A stretch of 64,000 nucleotides of DNA. It comes from Pseudactinotalea sp. HY158. Its GTDB lineage: Bacteria > Actinomycetota > Actinomycetes > Actinomycetales > Beutenbergiaceae. The stretch's first letter is position 1. Every line of letters starts with the position of its first letter. The notes under the pieces were generated by a model that did no database searches, was not told the DNA's origin, and saw only the letters and a program-made list of their open reading frames with translations. Location: the NCBI RefSeq assembly GCF_009660225.1, contig NZ_CP045920.1, positions 186,001 to 250,000 on the forward strand. The letters run 5' to 3'. The translations under genes were made by a program, and so were the position numbers. This document shows positions 27,604-37,782 of this stretch, piece by piece.

Positions 27604-28893
27604 TCAGCCGGTGGGGTGGGTGGAGTCGGTGGGGCGCGTGAACTCGGCGGGGTGGGTGGCATCGGCGGGATCGGCGGGATCGGCCGGATCGGCTGAGCCC
27701 GCGAGTCCCGCGAGGCCGGCGAGGTGCTCCCCGATCGGGAACGCGGCCGTCGCCGCGGGGGAGGGGGCGTTGAGCACGTGCACCATCCGTTCGGTGCGGG
27801 CGAGCAGGAAGTCCTCCACGAGGCGGCCGTCCGGGCGTAGTGCCTGGGCGCGGATCCCCGCCGGGAACGGCCGCAGGTCCGCCGTGCGCAGCGAGGGGGC
27901 GTAGCGGCGCACCCGGGCGGCGTAGGCGTGCTTCGACGCCGAGCCGCGGGCCTCGTCCCAGCCCACGTGAAGGTGCCGGGCCGCGAGGTGCCAGAGACCC
28001 GGATAGGTGAGGTAGTCCGCGATGTCGCGCAGGTTCACGCTCGCCTTGCCGTAGCCCTCCCGGGCGCGGCCGAGGACCGCCGAGGGCCCCACGCTCGTCC
28101 CGCCGCCGATGAGCGGGCTGATGTGGACGCCCAGGAACGGCAGCTGCGGATCGGGCACCGGGTAGATGAGCGAGCGGGCGAGGGGCGGTCCGGCCAGGCG
28201 GTGGTACTCGCCGCGGAAGGGCACGATCCGAACCCCGGGATCGAGCCCGGCCAGGCGAGCGAGCCGGTCGCTCTGCAGCCCCGCACAGGCGAGGAGCCGG
28301 CCCGCCTCGATCCGCCGCCGGCCCGTGCCGGATCCCGCGACCACCTCGACGCGGCCGGGGCGTTCGTCGACGGCCGTCACCTCCACGCCGAGCACGAGCC
28401 GGACGCCCCGGCGGACGAGGTCCATCGCCAGGCGACGGGTGAGCAGGCCGTAGTCGAGGATCCCGGTGCTCGGGATGTGCAGGGCGCACACCCCGACCAG
28501 GGCGGGTTCCCGACGCCGCAGCTCGGCGCCGTCGATGAGCTCGTGGGGCAGGCCGATCGCCGCCGCGTTCGCGGCCAACTCCTCGAGGCCGGCGACCTCG
28601 GCGGCGTCGACGGCGACGATGTGCTTTCCGCAGCGGCGCATCGGCACCCCGTGGGCCCGGGCGAACTCCTCGGTGGCGCGGGCACCGGCGAGGCAGAATC
28701 GGCTCTTGAGGCTTCCGGGCGGGTAGTACACGCCCGAATGGACGACCCCCGAGTTGTGCCCGCTCTGGTGTGCGGCGACCGAGCGCTCCTTCTCGAGCAC
28801 GACGATCCGGGCGCCCGGATCGTGGCCGAGCACGGCGTGGGCCGTGGCGAGCCCGACGATCCCGCCACCGACGATGCACACGTCCGCCTGCAC
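27604..28893 (-). CDS. lhgO: L-2-hydroxyglutarate oxidase, FAD-dependent
   Basis: Oxidises L-2-hydroxyglutarate to 2-oxoglutarate, a metabolite-repair or lysine/glutarate-pathway step at the membrane quinone pool. 429 residues. Seen: N-terminal dinucleotide-binding motif VCIVGGGIVGLATAHAV, then HNSGVVHSGVYYPPGSLK, IPSTGILDY, PFRGEY and FLGVHISPLIGGGTSVGP, all typical of LhgO/L2HGDH. GTG 28893 is chosen because AGGAGG lies 5-6 bases upstream. The C-terminus carries an extra tail of about 35 residues made of Ala-Asp-Pro then Thr/Pro/His repeats (27607-27722), absent from relatives as far as known. Divergent from the ABC transporter operon. Confidence 0.88.
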   Translation of the reverse strand: MQADVCIVGGGIVGLATAHAVLGHDPGARIVVLEKERSVAAHQSGHNSGVVHSGVYYPPGSLKSRFCLAGARATEEFARAHGVPMRRCGKHIVAVDAAEVAGLEELAANAAAIGLPHELIDGAELRRREPALVGVCALHIPSTGILDYGLLTRRLAMDLVRRGVRLVLGVEVTAVDERPGRVEVVAGSGTGRRRIEAGRLLACAGLQSDRLARLAGLDPGVRIVPFRGEYHRLAGPPLARSLIYPVPDPQLPFLGVHISPLIGGGTSVGPSAVLGRAREGYGKASVNLRDIADYLTYPGLWHLAARHLHVGWDEARGSASKHAYAARVRRYAPSLRTADLRPFPAGIRAQALRPDGRLVEDFLLARTERMVHVLNAPSPAATAAFPIGEHLAGLAGLAGSADPADPADPADATHPAEFTRPTDSTHPTG

Positions 28894-28936
28894 GGCCACC
28901 TCCTCTGCGCCGGGGCGGGCCCGCGGGCCGGCGTCG

Positions 28937-28976
28937 TGAAACCGGGCCGGGGCAACCGATGAAACTGCGGTGAAAC
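28937..28976. repeat. Three TGAAAC repeats in the lhgO-ABC intergenic region
   Basis: TGAAAC at 28937-28942, 28960-28965 and 28971-28976, spaced 23 and 11 bp (about two and one helical turns), inside the 105-bp divergent promoter region. Possible regulator half-sites; no proof. Confidence 0.4.
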
Positions 28977-28998
28977 CCCACGGTCGCACACTGAGGTC

Positions 28999-30024
28999 AT
29001 GACAGCCACACCAACGAACGACCGGACATCTGCACCCGCGGTCCGTGCCCGCGGCCTCGTCAAGGCCTTCGGGAGCCACCGCGCCGTCGACGGCATCGAC
29101 CTGGACATCGAGCCCGGGGAGATCTTCGGAGTGCTCGGACCCAACGGCGCCGGGAAGACGACCATGATCCGCATGCTGGCCACCCTCCTGCGCATCGACG
29201 CGGGCCGGGCCGAGATCTTCGGCGTGGATGTGGCCACCTCGGCGCATCGCGTGCGTCAGCTCATCGGGGTCACCGGTCAGTACGCCTCCGTGGACGAGGG
29301 ACTGACCGCCCGGGAGAACCTGCGGCTCTTCGCCGGACTTCAGGGCCTGAGCTCGGCCCGTGCCCGGCGGGTCAGCGGCGAACTGCTCGAGGAGTTCGGG
29401 CTGTCGGAGGCCGCCGACAAGACGCTCGCGAAGTTCTCGGGCGGGATGCGCCGACGCCTCGACCTGGCCGCCAGCCTCATCACCAGGCCGCCCCTCATCT
29501 TCCTGGACGAGCCGACCACCGGGCTGGATCCGCGCACGCGAAACCAGATGTGGAGCACGATCCGCTCGCTCGTGGCGGGCGGGGCGACCGTGCTGCTCAC
29601 GACCCAGTACCTGGAGGAGGCCGACGAACTGGCCGACCGGATCGCCGTGATCGACGACGGACGCCTCGTGGCCCAGGGAACCCCCGCGCAGCTCAAGGCC
29701 TCGATCGGCGGCTCGAGCCTGCAGCTCGTGCTCACCGACCCCGCCCAATCGGAGTCGGCCCGCCGGCTCGCAGGCGCGGTCATGGGAGCCGATGTCGTGT
29801 ACGAGCCCCGACCGGGTGAGCTCCGCGTCGGGCTCCGGGCGGCCGACGAGGCGGCCGGGGTGCTCGTGGCCCTGCGTGAGGCCCACGTCGGCATCGACAC
29901 CATGACCGTGCGGGAGCCGAGCCTCGACGAGGTCTTCCTGACGATCACCGGCTCGCCCACCCGCCCCGGATCGCCCACCCGCACCGAGTCGCCCACCCGC
30001 ACCGACGTTCTCGAGGAGGTCTGA
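28999..30024 (+). CDS. ABC exporter ATPase, DrrA type
   Basis: 341 residues. ATPase of a two-gene ABC-2 exporter of the daunorubicin-resistance class; substrate unknown. Seen: Walker A GPNGAGKTT, Q-loop GVTGQYASVDEGLTARENL (the DrrA-type form), signature FSGGMRRRLDLA, Walker B LIFLDEPTTGLDPRTR, and switch TQYLEEADELADRI, followed by the DrrA C-terminal domain (REPSLDEVFLTITG). Odd feature: the end is three Ser-Pro-Thr-Arg units, again a short repeat tail. TGAGGTC precedes ATG 28999. The permease starts 3 bases after the stop. Confidence 0.92.
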   Translation: MTATPTNDRTSAPAVRARGLVKAFGSHRAVDGIDLDIEPGEIFGVLGPNGAGKTTMIRMLATLLRIDAGRAEIFGVDVATSAHRVRQLIGVTGQYASVDEGLTARENLRLFAGLQGLSSARARRVSGELLEEFGLSEAADKTLAKFSGGMRRRLDLAASLITRPPLIFLDEPTTGLDPRTRNQMWSTIRSLVAGGATVLLTTQYLEEADELADRIAVIDDGRLVAQGTPAQLKASIGGSSLQLVLTDPAQSESARRLAGAVMGADVVYEPRPGELRVGLRAADEAAGVLVALREAHVGIDTMTVREPSLDEVFLTITGSPTRPGSPTRTESPTRTDVLEEV

Positions 30025-30027
30025 GCC

Positions 30028-30867
30028 ATGACGACCCTGACGACAACCGATTCCGGCCCGGCACGCACCCGGCCGCCCGTACCCACCGAGCTGCCCCCGC
30101 GCGTGAGCCTGGCCGACGCGTGGAGCCAGACCCTCGGATTCGCCTCCCGCGCGATCAAGAAGATGTTCCGCAACCCGGAGCAGTTCTCGGACGTGACCGT
30201 TCAGCCGCTCCTGTTCACGGCGATGTTCGCGTTCATCTTCGGCGGGGCGATCAGCGGGGACGTGGCGAGCTACCTGCCCATCATGATCCCGGGGATCCTA
30301 GCAATGACCTGCCTGACGGCCTGCATGGCCACGGGGGTGCAACTGCGCGAGGACATGGACACCGGAGTCTTCGACCGCTTCCGCTCCCTCCCGGTCGCCC
30401 GGATCGCACCCCTGGCCGGCCCGATGGTCGCCGACCTGCTCCGTTACGCGATCGCGGGGTCGCTCACCTTCGCCGCGGGCATGGCGATGGGCTACCGCCC
30501 GGGCGGCGGCGCGGCCGGCGTGCTCGCGGCGCTCGCGCTCGTCGTGCTCACCGGGTGGTCGCTCTCGTGGGCGTTCACCTATATCGGCACCATCGCCCGG
30601 TCCGCCCAGAGCGTCCAGGGCATCTCGATGATGGTCCTGTTCCCGCTCACGTTCCTCTCGAACGCGTTCGTTCCGGTCGACACCCTGCCGGGCTGGCTCC
30701 AGGGATTCGTCCGGGTCAACCCCATCTCGCACGTGGTCTCGGCCGTGCGGGACCTGGCCAATACCGGCTCCGTCACCGCCGAGGTCGGGTGGGCGTTGCT
30801 CGGCTGCGCCGTCGTGGTGGCGATCTTCGCCCCGCTGTCGGTCAGGAGCTACCAGCGCGAGCGATGA
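30028..30867 (+). CDS. ABC-2 type exporter permease, DrrB type
   Basis: 279 residues, about six membrane helices: PLLFTAMFAFIFGGAI, IMIPGILAMTCLTACMATG, SLTFAAGMAMG, VLAALALVVLTGWSLSWAF, and MMVLFPLTFLSNAFVP, the conserved ABC-2 segment before the last helices. GAGGAGG lies 8 bases before ATG 30028. Works with the upstream ATPase. Its 3' end overlaps the convergent BTAD regulator by 26 bases. Confidence 0.92.
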   Translation: MTTLTTTDSGPARTRPPVPTELPPRVSLADAWSQTLGFASRAIKKMFRNPEQFSDVTVQPLLFTAMFAFIFGGAISGDVASYLPIMIPGILAMTCLTACMATGVQLREDMDTGVFDRFRSLPVARIAPLAGPMVADLLRYAIAGSLTFAAGMAMGYRPGGGAAGVLAALALVVLTGWSLSWAFTYIGTIARSAQSVQGISMMVLFPLTFLSNAFVPVDTLPGWLQGFVRVNPISHVVSAVRDLANTGSVTAEVGWALLGCAVVVAIFAPLSVRSYQRER

Positions 30868-33800
30868 GCCCGATCCGCTCGTGCATGAGCGGCACGAGGT
30901 CCGCGCCCCGGTGCCCGGCGAGGGCCCGCGTGGCCGCGGGCAACGCGAGCGGGTCGCGCGCGGCCACGGCGCCGGCGAGCGGCTCCCGGGCGAGCGAGGG
31001 GAGGAACCTGTTGTAGCCGAAGGCGTCCGCGAGGGCGAGCAGTCCGGCGACGTCGACCGGCTCGAGCCGGTCGTGCAGCATCCCGGCGGCGGCGAGGGCG
31101 AAGCAGACGGTCCCCAGCACGGGGAAGTCGTAGTCGCGGCGCACCGGATCCGACGCCCGCCGGGCCCGCCGCACGAGGTCGTCGAAGGCGTCTTGACAGA
31201 CGTCGGGGGTGTCGGGATCGTGCCGGGTGCGCACCGCGAGCGTGGCCGCGCGCGTGACCAACGCCCACGGATCGAGGCCGTCCGGGGCGGGCAGGGAGAG
31301 GGCCCGCGCGTCGTCCCCGCGTCGCCCCACCTCGACGAGGAGGGCCCGTGCCGACGAGACCTCGCCCCGGGCGTAGGAGATCTCCGCGAGGCCGAGCAGG
31401 ACGGCGACCTGGGCGCCCAGCCCGCGGCCCCGGCGCTGCTGCGCGGCGATCTCCCGCAGCGCGGACTCGGCCGCGGCCAGATCACCCGCGGCGAGGGCGG
31501 CCGCGGCGATCACCGCCCGGCACTGGAGCACGTCCTCGACGGCCCCGAGCCGCTCGAGCACCGGCAGGGCCCGGCGGGCCTCCGCGCGGCTGGCCTCGAA
31601 CTGACCGAGCTGGCCGTGCAACTGAGCCAGGATCGCGTGGTGGTTCGCGAGCAGCCACGGCGGATCCTCGGGTGCCATCCGCCCGAGCGATCGCTCGAGC
31701 GTGTGGACGGCGCCCGCGGGGTCGCCCGCGTTCTCGAGGTGCAGCGCGAGGAACGGCGCGGCGACGACGGCGGTGAGCCGGTCCGGGTCGGCGGCGAGGC
31801 CCCGGAGCCGGATCGGCACGAGGGGCGCCATCCGGCCGGGCGCATCCGCAAGCTGTCCGGCGATGCGGGTCAGGGCCGAGACGACCGGATCGCGGCCCGG
31901 CTGCCGCCGCAGGTCCGCGAGCACCCGGTGTGTCTGCGTCAGCGGGCTCGAGACCGGCAACATCGCCCACGTGACGGCGAGGATCGACAGCCCCGCCCGG
32001 GCCTCCTCCTCGAGCTCGGGCGGGACCGATCTGCCGGTGAGGAGCCGTTCGACGGGCCCGAAGGAGTCGACGATGCGGAGGTGCTCGCCGCAGATGAGCC
32101 AGGAGGAGACGAGGGCGGCGAAGACCGGCACCGCGACGTCCATCTCGCCGCGCTCGAACGCCTCGCGGAGCACGTCGGCCAGCGTCGCCTCCTCCCGGTG
32201 GAGGGCATCGAGGACATCGAGCTGCCCGGGCCCGTACACGCCGCGCAGGTACTCACGGCAGGCGCCCGCGGCCCATGCGCGCACCGATGCGCGGGCCTCG
32301 GCGTGGCGACCCGCCCGGGCGAGGCGGCGGGCACCGTACTCGCGGATGGTCTCGAGCATGCGATAGCGCGGGAGCCCGCGTGACTCGTCGATTCCGAGGA
32401 GGGACTGGTCGACCAGCGCGGCGACCGCACCGGGCGCATCGGCACCGAGCATCGACTGCGCGGCCTCCGCGGTGAAGCCGTCGGGCCAGGCCGACAGCCG
32501 CGCGAGCGCGTCCTGCGCGCCGGCGTCGAGGAGCTGCCAGGACCAGTCGATGACCGCCTCGAGGGTGCGGTGCCGCCGGGGCGCACTGCGGTCCCCGCCC
32601 TGGAGCAGGGCGAATCGGTCGGGCAGCCTCGCGAGGATCTGGGGCACCGACATCGTCCGCACCGTCGCCGCCGCGAGTTCGATCGCCAGCGGGAGGCCGT
32701 CGAGTCGCTCGACCAGGAGCGCGACGTCGGACTCCTCGACGACGGCGCCGGGCCGGACCGCCGTCGCGCGATCCCGGAACAGCCGCGCGGCGTCGTCCGC
32801 GCCGAGGCCGCCGAGGGCATAGACGTGCTCGGCCGTGAGCCGCAGCGGCGCCCGCGAGGTCGTGAGCACCCGCAGGTCTCGCACCTGTGAGAGCAGGAAC
32901 GCGACGAGATCCGCGACGGCACCCGCGACGTGCTCGCAGTTGTCGAGCACGAGGAGGCTCGGGGCGCCCTCGAGCTGCCCGGCCACCCGTGACGGCAGGT
33001 CCGCGGGCAGGCCGCGCCTGCCGGGACGGGAGACCGATTCGCGCATATTCAGGGCCGTGGCGACCGCCCCGGCGACCTCCCCCGGCGCGGAGACGCCGGC
33101 GAGCTCGACGACGTGTACGGCCGGGCGGGTGCTCGTGGCCGCGATCTCCTGGGCCAGCCGGGTCTTGCCGAGACCGCCGGTGCCGATGATCGACACGAGC
33201 CGGGCCGTCGTGAGCATCCCCCGCACCGCCTCGAGATCCGCGCGGCGCCCGAGCAGGCTCGTGGCGGCGTGGGCGACGCCGGAGCGCACCGGCCGATCGG
33301 ATGCGAGCAGCTCCCGGTGGACGGCCTGCAGCGCCGGTCCGGGGCCGGTTCCCAGGTCCTCGCTCAGCCCGCGCCGGATCGCCTCGAACCGGGCCAGCGC
33401 GGCGCCGGGGCCGCGGGTCGCCGCCAGCTCGCGCAGGAGGGCGGCCTGCAGCTCCTCGTCGCGCGGCTCGGCCGCCACGAGCTCCTCGAGGTCCTCGAGG
33501 TCGTGTCCGAACCGGCCCAGCCGCGAATCCGCCAGCGCCAGCACGCGCCGGGCACGCGGCTCGGGGCCCAGGGCCAGCGCGGCCCGGGCGTGTGCACCCG
33601 CCCGGACCGGCTCGCCGGCGGTGAGGGCCGCATCGGCCGCGCGGGCGAGCTCGGCGCGGGCGAGCACGTCGACCGAGCCGGGGGCCAGCCCGAGCCGGTA
33701 TCCCGCCGGGGTCCGCTCGATCACCTCCGGTGCGGTCGCGCCGCGGGCCCGCGAGACGAGGATCTGCAGCGCCTTGAGGGGATGGGCCGGAAGGTCCTCG

Positions 33801-33946
33801 CCCCAGACCGCCCGGATGAGCGCTGCGGAGCCGGCGCCGTCGGGATGCGCGGCGGCGAGCGCCGTCAGCAGGCTGCGGAGTCGGTCCCCGGGCACGGGGC
33901 GGCCCTGCCAGGACACCCCGCCCTCGACTCGCAGCCTGATCTCCAC
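30842..33946 (-). CDS. BTAD/NB-ARC transcriptional regulator (AfsR/SARP-like)
   Basis: 1034 residues. Residues 1-90: OmpR-type winged helix (LIRAVWGEDLPAHPLKALQ, then a wing ending RTPAGYRLGL). Residues 90-220: bacterial transcriptional activator domain of TPR-like helices. Residues 235-480: NB-ARC-type ATPase with Walker A SIIGTGGLGKTRLAQE, Walker B LLVLDNCEHVA and GLPLAIELAA. The rest is helical repeats that sense or scaffold. Such regulators control secondary metabolism, export or development; the neighbouring DrrAB-type exporter is a natural candidate target. GTG 33946 has TAGACT 6 bases upstream, so the mRNA is probably leaderless. An alternative class is LuxR/HTH ATPase, excluded by the N-terminal BTAD. 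Confidence 0.88.
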   Translation of the reverse strand: MEIRLRVEGGVSWQGRPVPGDRLRSLLTALAAAHPDGAGSAALIRAVWGEDLPAHPLKALQILVSRARGATAPEVIERTPAGYRLGLAPGSVDVLARAELARAADAALTAGEPVRAGAHARAALALGPEPRARRVLALADSRLGRFGHDLEDLEELVAAEPRDEELQAALLRELAATRGPGAALARFEAIRRGLSEDLGTGPGPALQAVHRELLASDRPVRSGVAHAATSLLGRRADLEAVRGMLTTARLVSIIGTGGLGKTRLAQEIAATSTRPAVHVVELAGVSAPGEVAGAVATALNMRESVSRPGRRGLPADLPSRVAGQLEGAPSLLVLDNCEHVAGAVADLVAFLLSQVRDLRVLTTSRAPLRLTAEHVYALGGLGADDAARLFRDRATAVRPGAVVEESDVALLVERLDGLPLAIELAAATVRTMSVPQILARLPDRFALLQGGDRSAPRRHRTLEAVIDWSWQLLDAGAQDALARLSAWPDGFTAEAAQSMLGADAPGAVAALVDQSLLGIDESRGLPRYRMLETIREYGARRLARAGRHAEARASVRAWAAGACREYLRGVYGPGQLDVLDALHREEATLADVLREAFERGEMDVAVPVFAALVSSWLICGEHLRIVDSFGPVERLLTGRSVPPELEEEARAGLSILAVTWAMLPVSSPLTQTHRVLADLRRQPGRDPVVSALTRIAGQLADAPGRMAPLVPIRLRGLAADPDRLTAVVAAPFLALHLENAGDPAGAVHTLERSLGRMAPEDPPWLLANHHAILAQLHGQLGQFEASRAEARRALPVLERLGAVEDVLQCRAVIAAAALAAGDLAAAESALREIAAQQRRGRGLGAQVAVLLGLAEISYARGEVSSARALLVEVGRRGDDARALSLPAPDGLDPWALVTRAATLAVRTRHDPDTPDVCQDAFDDLVRRARRASDPVRRDYDFPVLGTVCFALAAAGMLHDRLEPVDVAGLLALADAFGYNRFLPSLAREPLAGAVAARDPLALPAATRALAGHRGADLVPLMHERIGLIARAGSS

Positions 33947-33952
33947 GCCCGC

Positions 33953-33958
33953 AGTCTA
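33953..33958 (-). promoter_or_regulatory. Leaderless promoter -10 (BTAD gene)
   Basis: TAGACT, 6 bases (GCGGGC) before the GTG. The transcript would start at the start codon. Confidence 0.6.
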
Positions 33959-33978
33959 GGTCGCCGCGGCCGGGATCC

Positions 33979-35046
33979 TCAGGGGGCCGTGCGCCCGGCG
34001 AGCAGCACCCGGAGCCTCGGCCCGAGGGCCACCCCGTCGGCGCCGTGGATCTCGGGCACGTCGGAGGTCGGCGGGGTCCACAGGGTGTCGAGGTTGGCGG
34101 TCGGGGTGCCGTGGGCGAGCACCTGCTGGCCGGGGGTGAGCTCGCGGATGACGATCGCGCAGACATGCTCGGGGTGGTCGGCGGCGAACTCGCGGTAGAT
34201 CATCGGATCGTGCTGACCGTCGTCGCCGATGAGCACCCAGGAGATGTCCGGGAACTCGCGGTGCAGGCGCCCCAGGGCATTGCGCTTGTGCTCCTGACCG
34301 GACCGGAACCAGCCCGTGTTCGTGGGCCCCCAGTCGGTCATGAGCATCGGCCCGGCCGGGTAGGCCCCGGCGGCGAGGGAGTGGGTGAGCGCCGGGGTGA
34401 TGTTCCATGCCCCGGTCGAGAGGTAGAACACCGGGGCGCCGGGGTGCTCGGCCAGGAGGTCGGAGTACATCCGGGCCATCCCGGGCACGAGCCGGCGCGC
34501 GCGCACGTGCCGCACGAACGTGTTCCACAGCGCGATGAGCGGGCGCGGCACGGACGTGATCATGACCGTGTCGTCGATGTCCGAGACGAGTCCGAAGCGT
34601 GCCCGCGCGCCGATGATCTGCACCCGGGCGGTCGCGGGCTCGGCGGCCTTGGTGAGCACCTCGACCGTGTGCCACCCCGGTGCGAGGTCGTGGCCGCGGA
34701 TCGTGTGGTCGATATAGCCCGAGCGGTCGGTCTTCGTGCGGAACTCCCGCGCCCCGATCCGGATGGTCACCGGGATGTAGCCGACCGGGGCGGTGACGTA
34801 GGAGCGCCAGCCCCGCTGGTTGAACACCGCGTGCGCCAGCTCCTCGCTCGTGCTCGCCCGCTCCACGTTGGCCTCGGCGGCGAACCGCCGTCCGAGGACC
34901 ACCCGGCCGAGGACGCGCACGAAGCTCTCGCTGCCGTAGCCGGTATAGCTGATGGTGCGCGGGCGCCAGCCACGTCGGCGCAGGTAGGGAGTGAGGCGCC
35001 GGTGGACGCCGTCCTCGATCCGTGCTGCCACGTGGGTACCGGCCAT
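33979..35046 (-). CDS. App1-family phosphatase (phosphatidate phosphatase-like)
   Basis: 355 residues. The central HAD-type motif DIDDTVMIT (DxDxT) and downstream YLSTGAWNITPAL, WGPTNTGWFRSGQEHKRNAL and LIGDDGQHDPMIY are the App1/DUF2183 pattern; yeast App1 dephosphorylates phosphatidate. Residues 1-145 are a beta-rich N-terminal domain. Mg2+-dependent lipid phosphate hydrolysis is the expected reaction. TAGCCT lies 6 bases before ATG 35046, giving a leaderless mRNA. Confidence 0.88.
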   Translation of the reverse strand: MAGTHVAARIEDGVHRRLTPYLRRRGWRPRTISYTGYGSESFVRVLGRVVLGRRFAAEANVERASTSEELAHAVFNQRGWRSYVTAPVGYIPVTIRIGAREFRTKTDRSGYIDHTIRGHDLAPGWHTVEVLTKAAEPATARVQIIGARARFGLVSDIDDTVMITSVPRPLIALWNTFVRHVRARRLVPGMARMYSDLLAEHPGAPVFYLSTGAWNITPALTHSLAAGAYPAGPMLMTDWGPTNTGWFRSGQEHKRNALGRLHREFPDISWVLIGDDGQHDPMIYREFAADHPEHVCAIVIRELTPGQQVLAHGTPTANLDTLWTPPTSDVPEIHGADGVALGPRLRVLLAGRTAP

Positions 35047-35052
35047 GTGTGC

Positions 35053-35058
35053 AGGCTA
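35053..35058 (-). promoter_or_regulatory. Leaderless promoter -10 (App1 gene)
   Basis: TAGCCT, then GCACAC, then ATG: same geometry as the BTAD, zinc-ribbon and patatin genes. Confidence 0.6.
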
Positions 35059-35097
35059 CCGAGTCCGGCCCGAACGGACGAACCCCGTCTCCCCGGG

Positions 35098-35349
35098 CTA
35101 CGAGGCCGGGGCCACGCGACCGTCGTGGAGGATCTGCCGGGCGACCGGCTTCTCCAGATCCTGCGCCACGCCGCAGCCGACGCACTCGAGGCGGTAGCGG
35201 CGCGAGACCGGCACGGTCGGGATGAAGAACAGCGTCAGCTTCGTCAGGTGCTCGATCAGTCGGTGCGGCGCGGCCTGCCGGCAGCTCCAGCACACCATGG
35301 TCAGGGTCCGCAGGATCCGCAGGTACCCCTTCGAGCCGAGAATGATCAC
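35098..35349 (-). CDS. Small zinc-ribbon protein
   Basis: 83 residues. Two Cys pairs 36 residues apart, CWSC and CVGC, form a split zinc ribbon; between them is a hydrophobic segment (LTKLTLFFIPTVPVSRRY), typical of small zinc-ribbon domain proteins of unknown function. GTG 35349 has TATCCT 6 bases upstream, overlapping the stop of the GH13 gene, so it can be read from its own promoter as a leaderless mRNA or together with that gene. Confidence 0.75.
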   Translation of the reverse strand: MIILGSKGYLRILRTLTMVCWSCRQAAPHRLIEHLTKLTLFFIPTVPVSRRYRLECVGCGVAQDLEKPVARQILHDGRVAPAS

Positions 35350-35353
35350 GGGA

Positions 35354-37771
<2,418 letters not shown>

Positions 37772-37782
37772 GTCACTCCATA

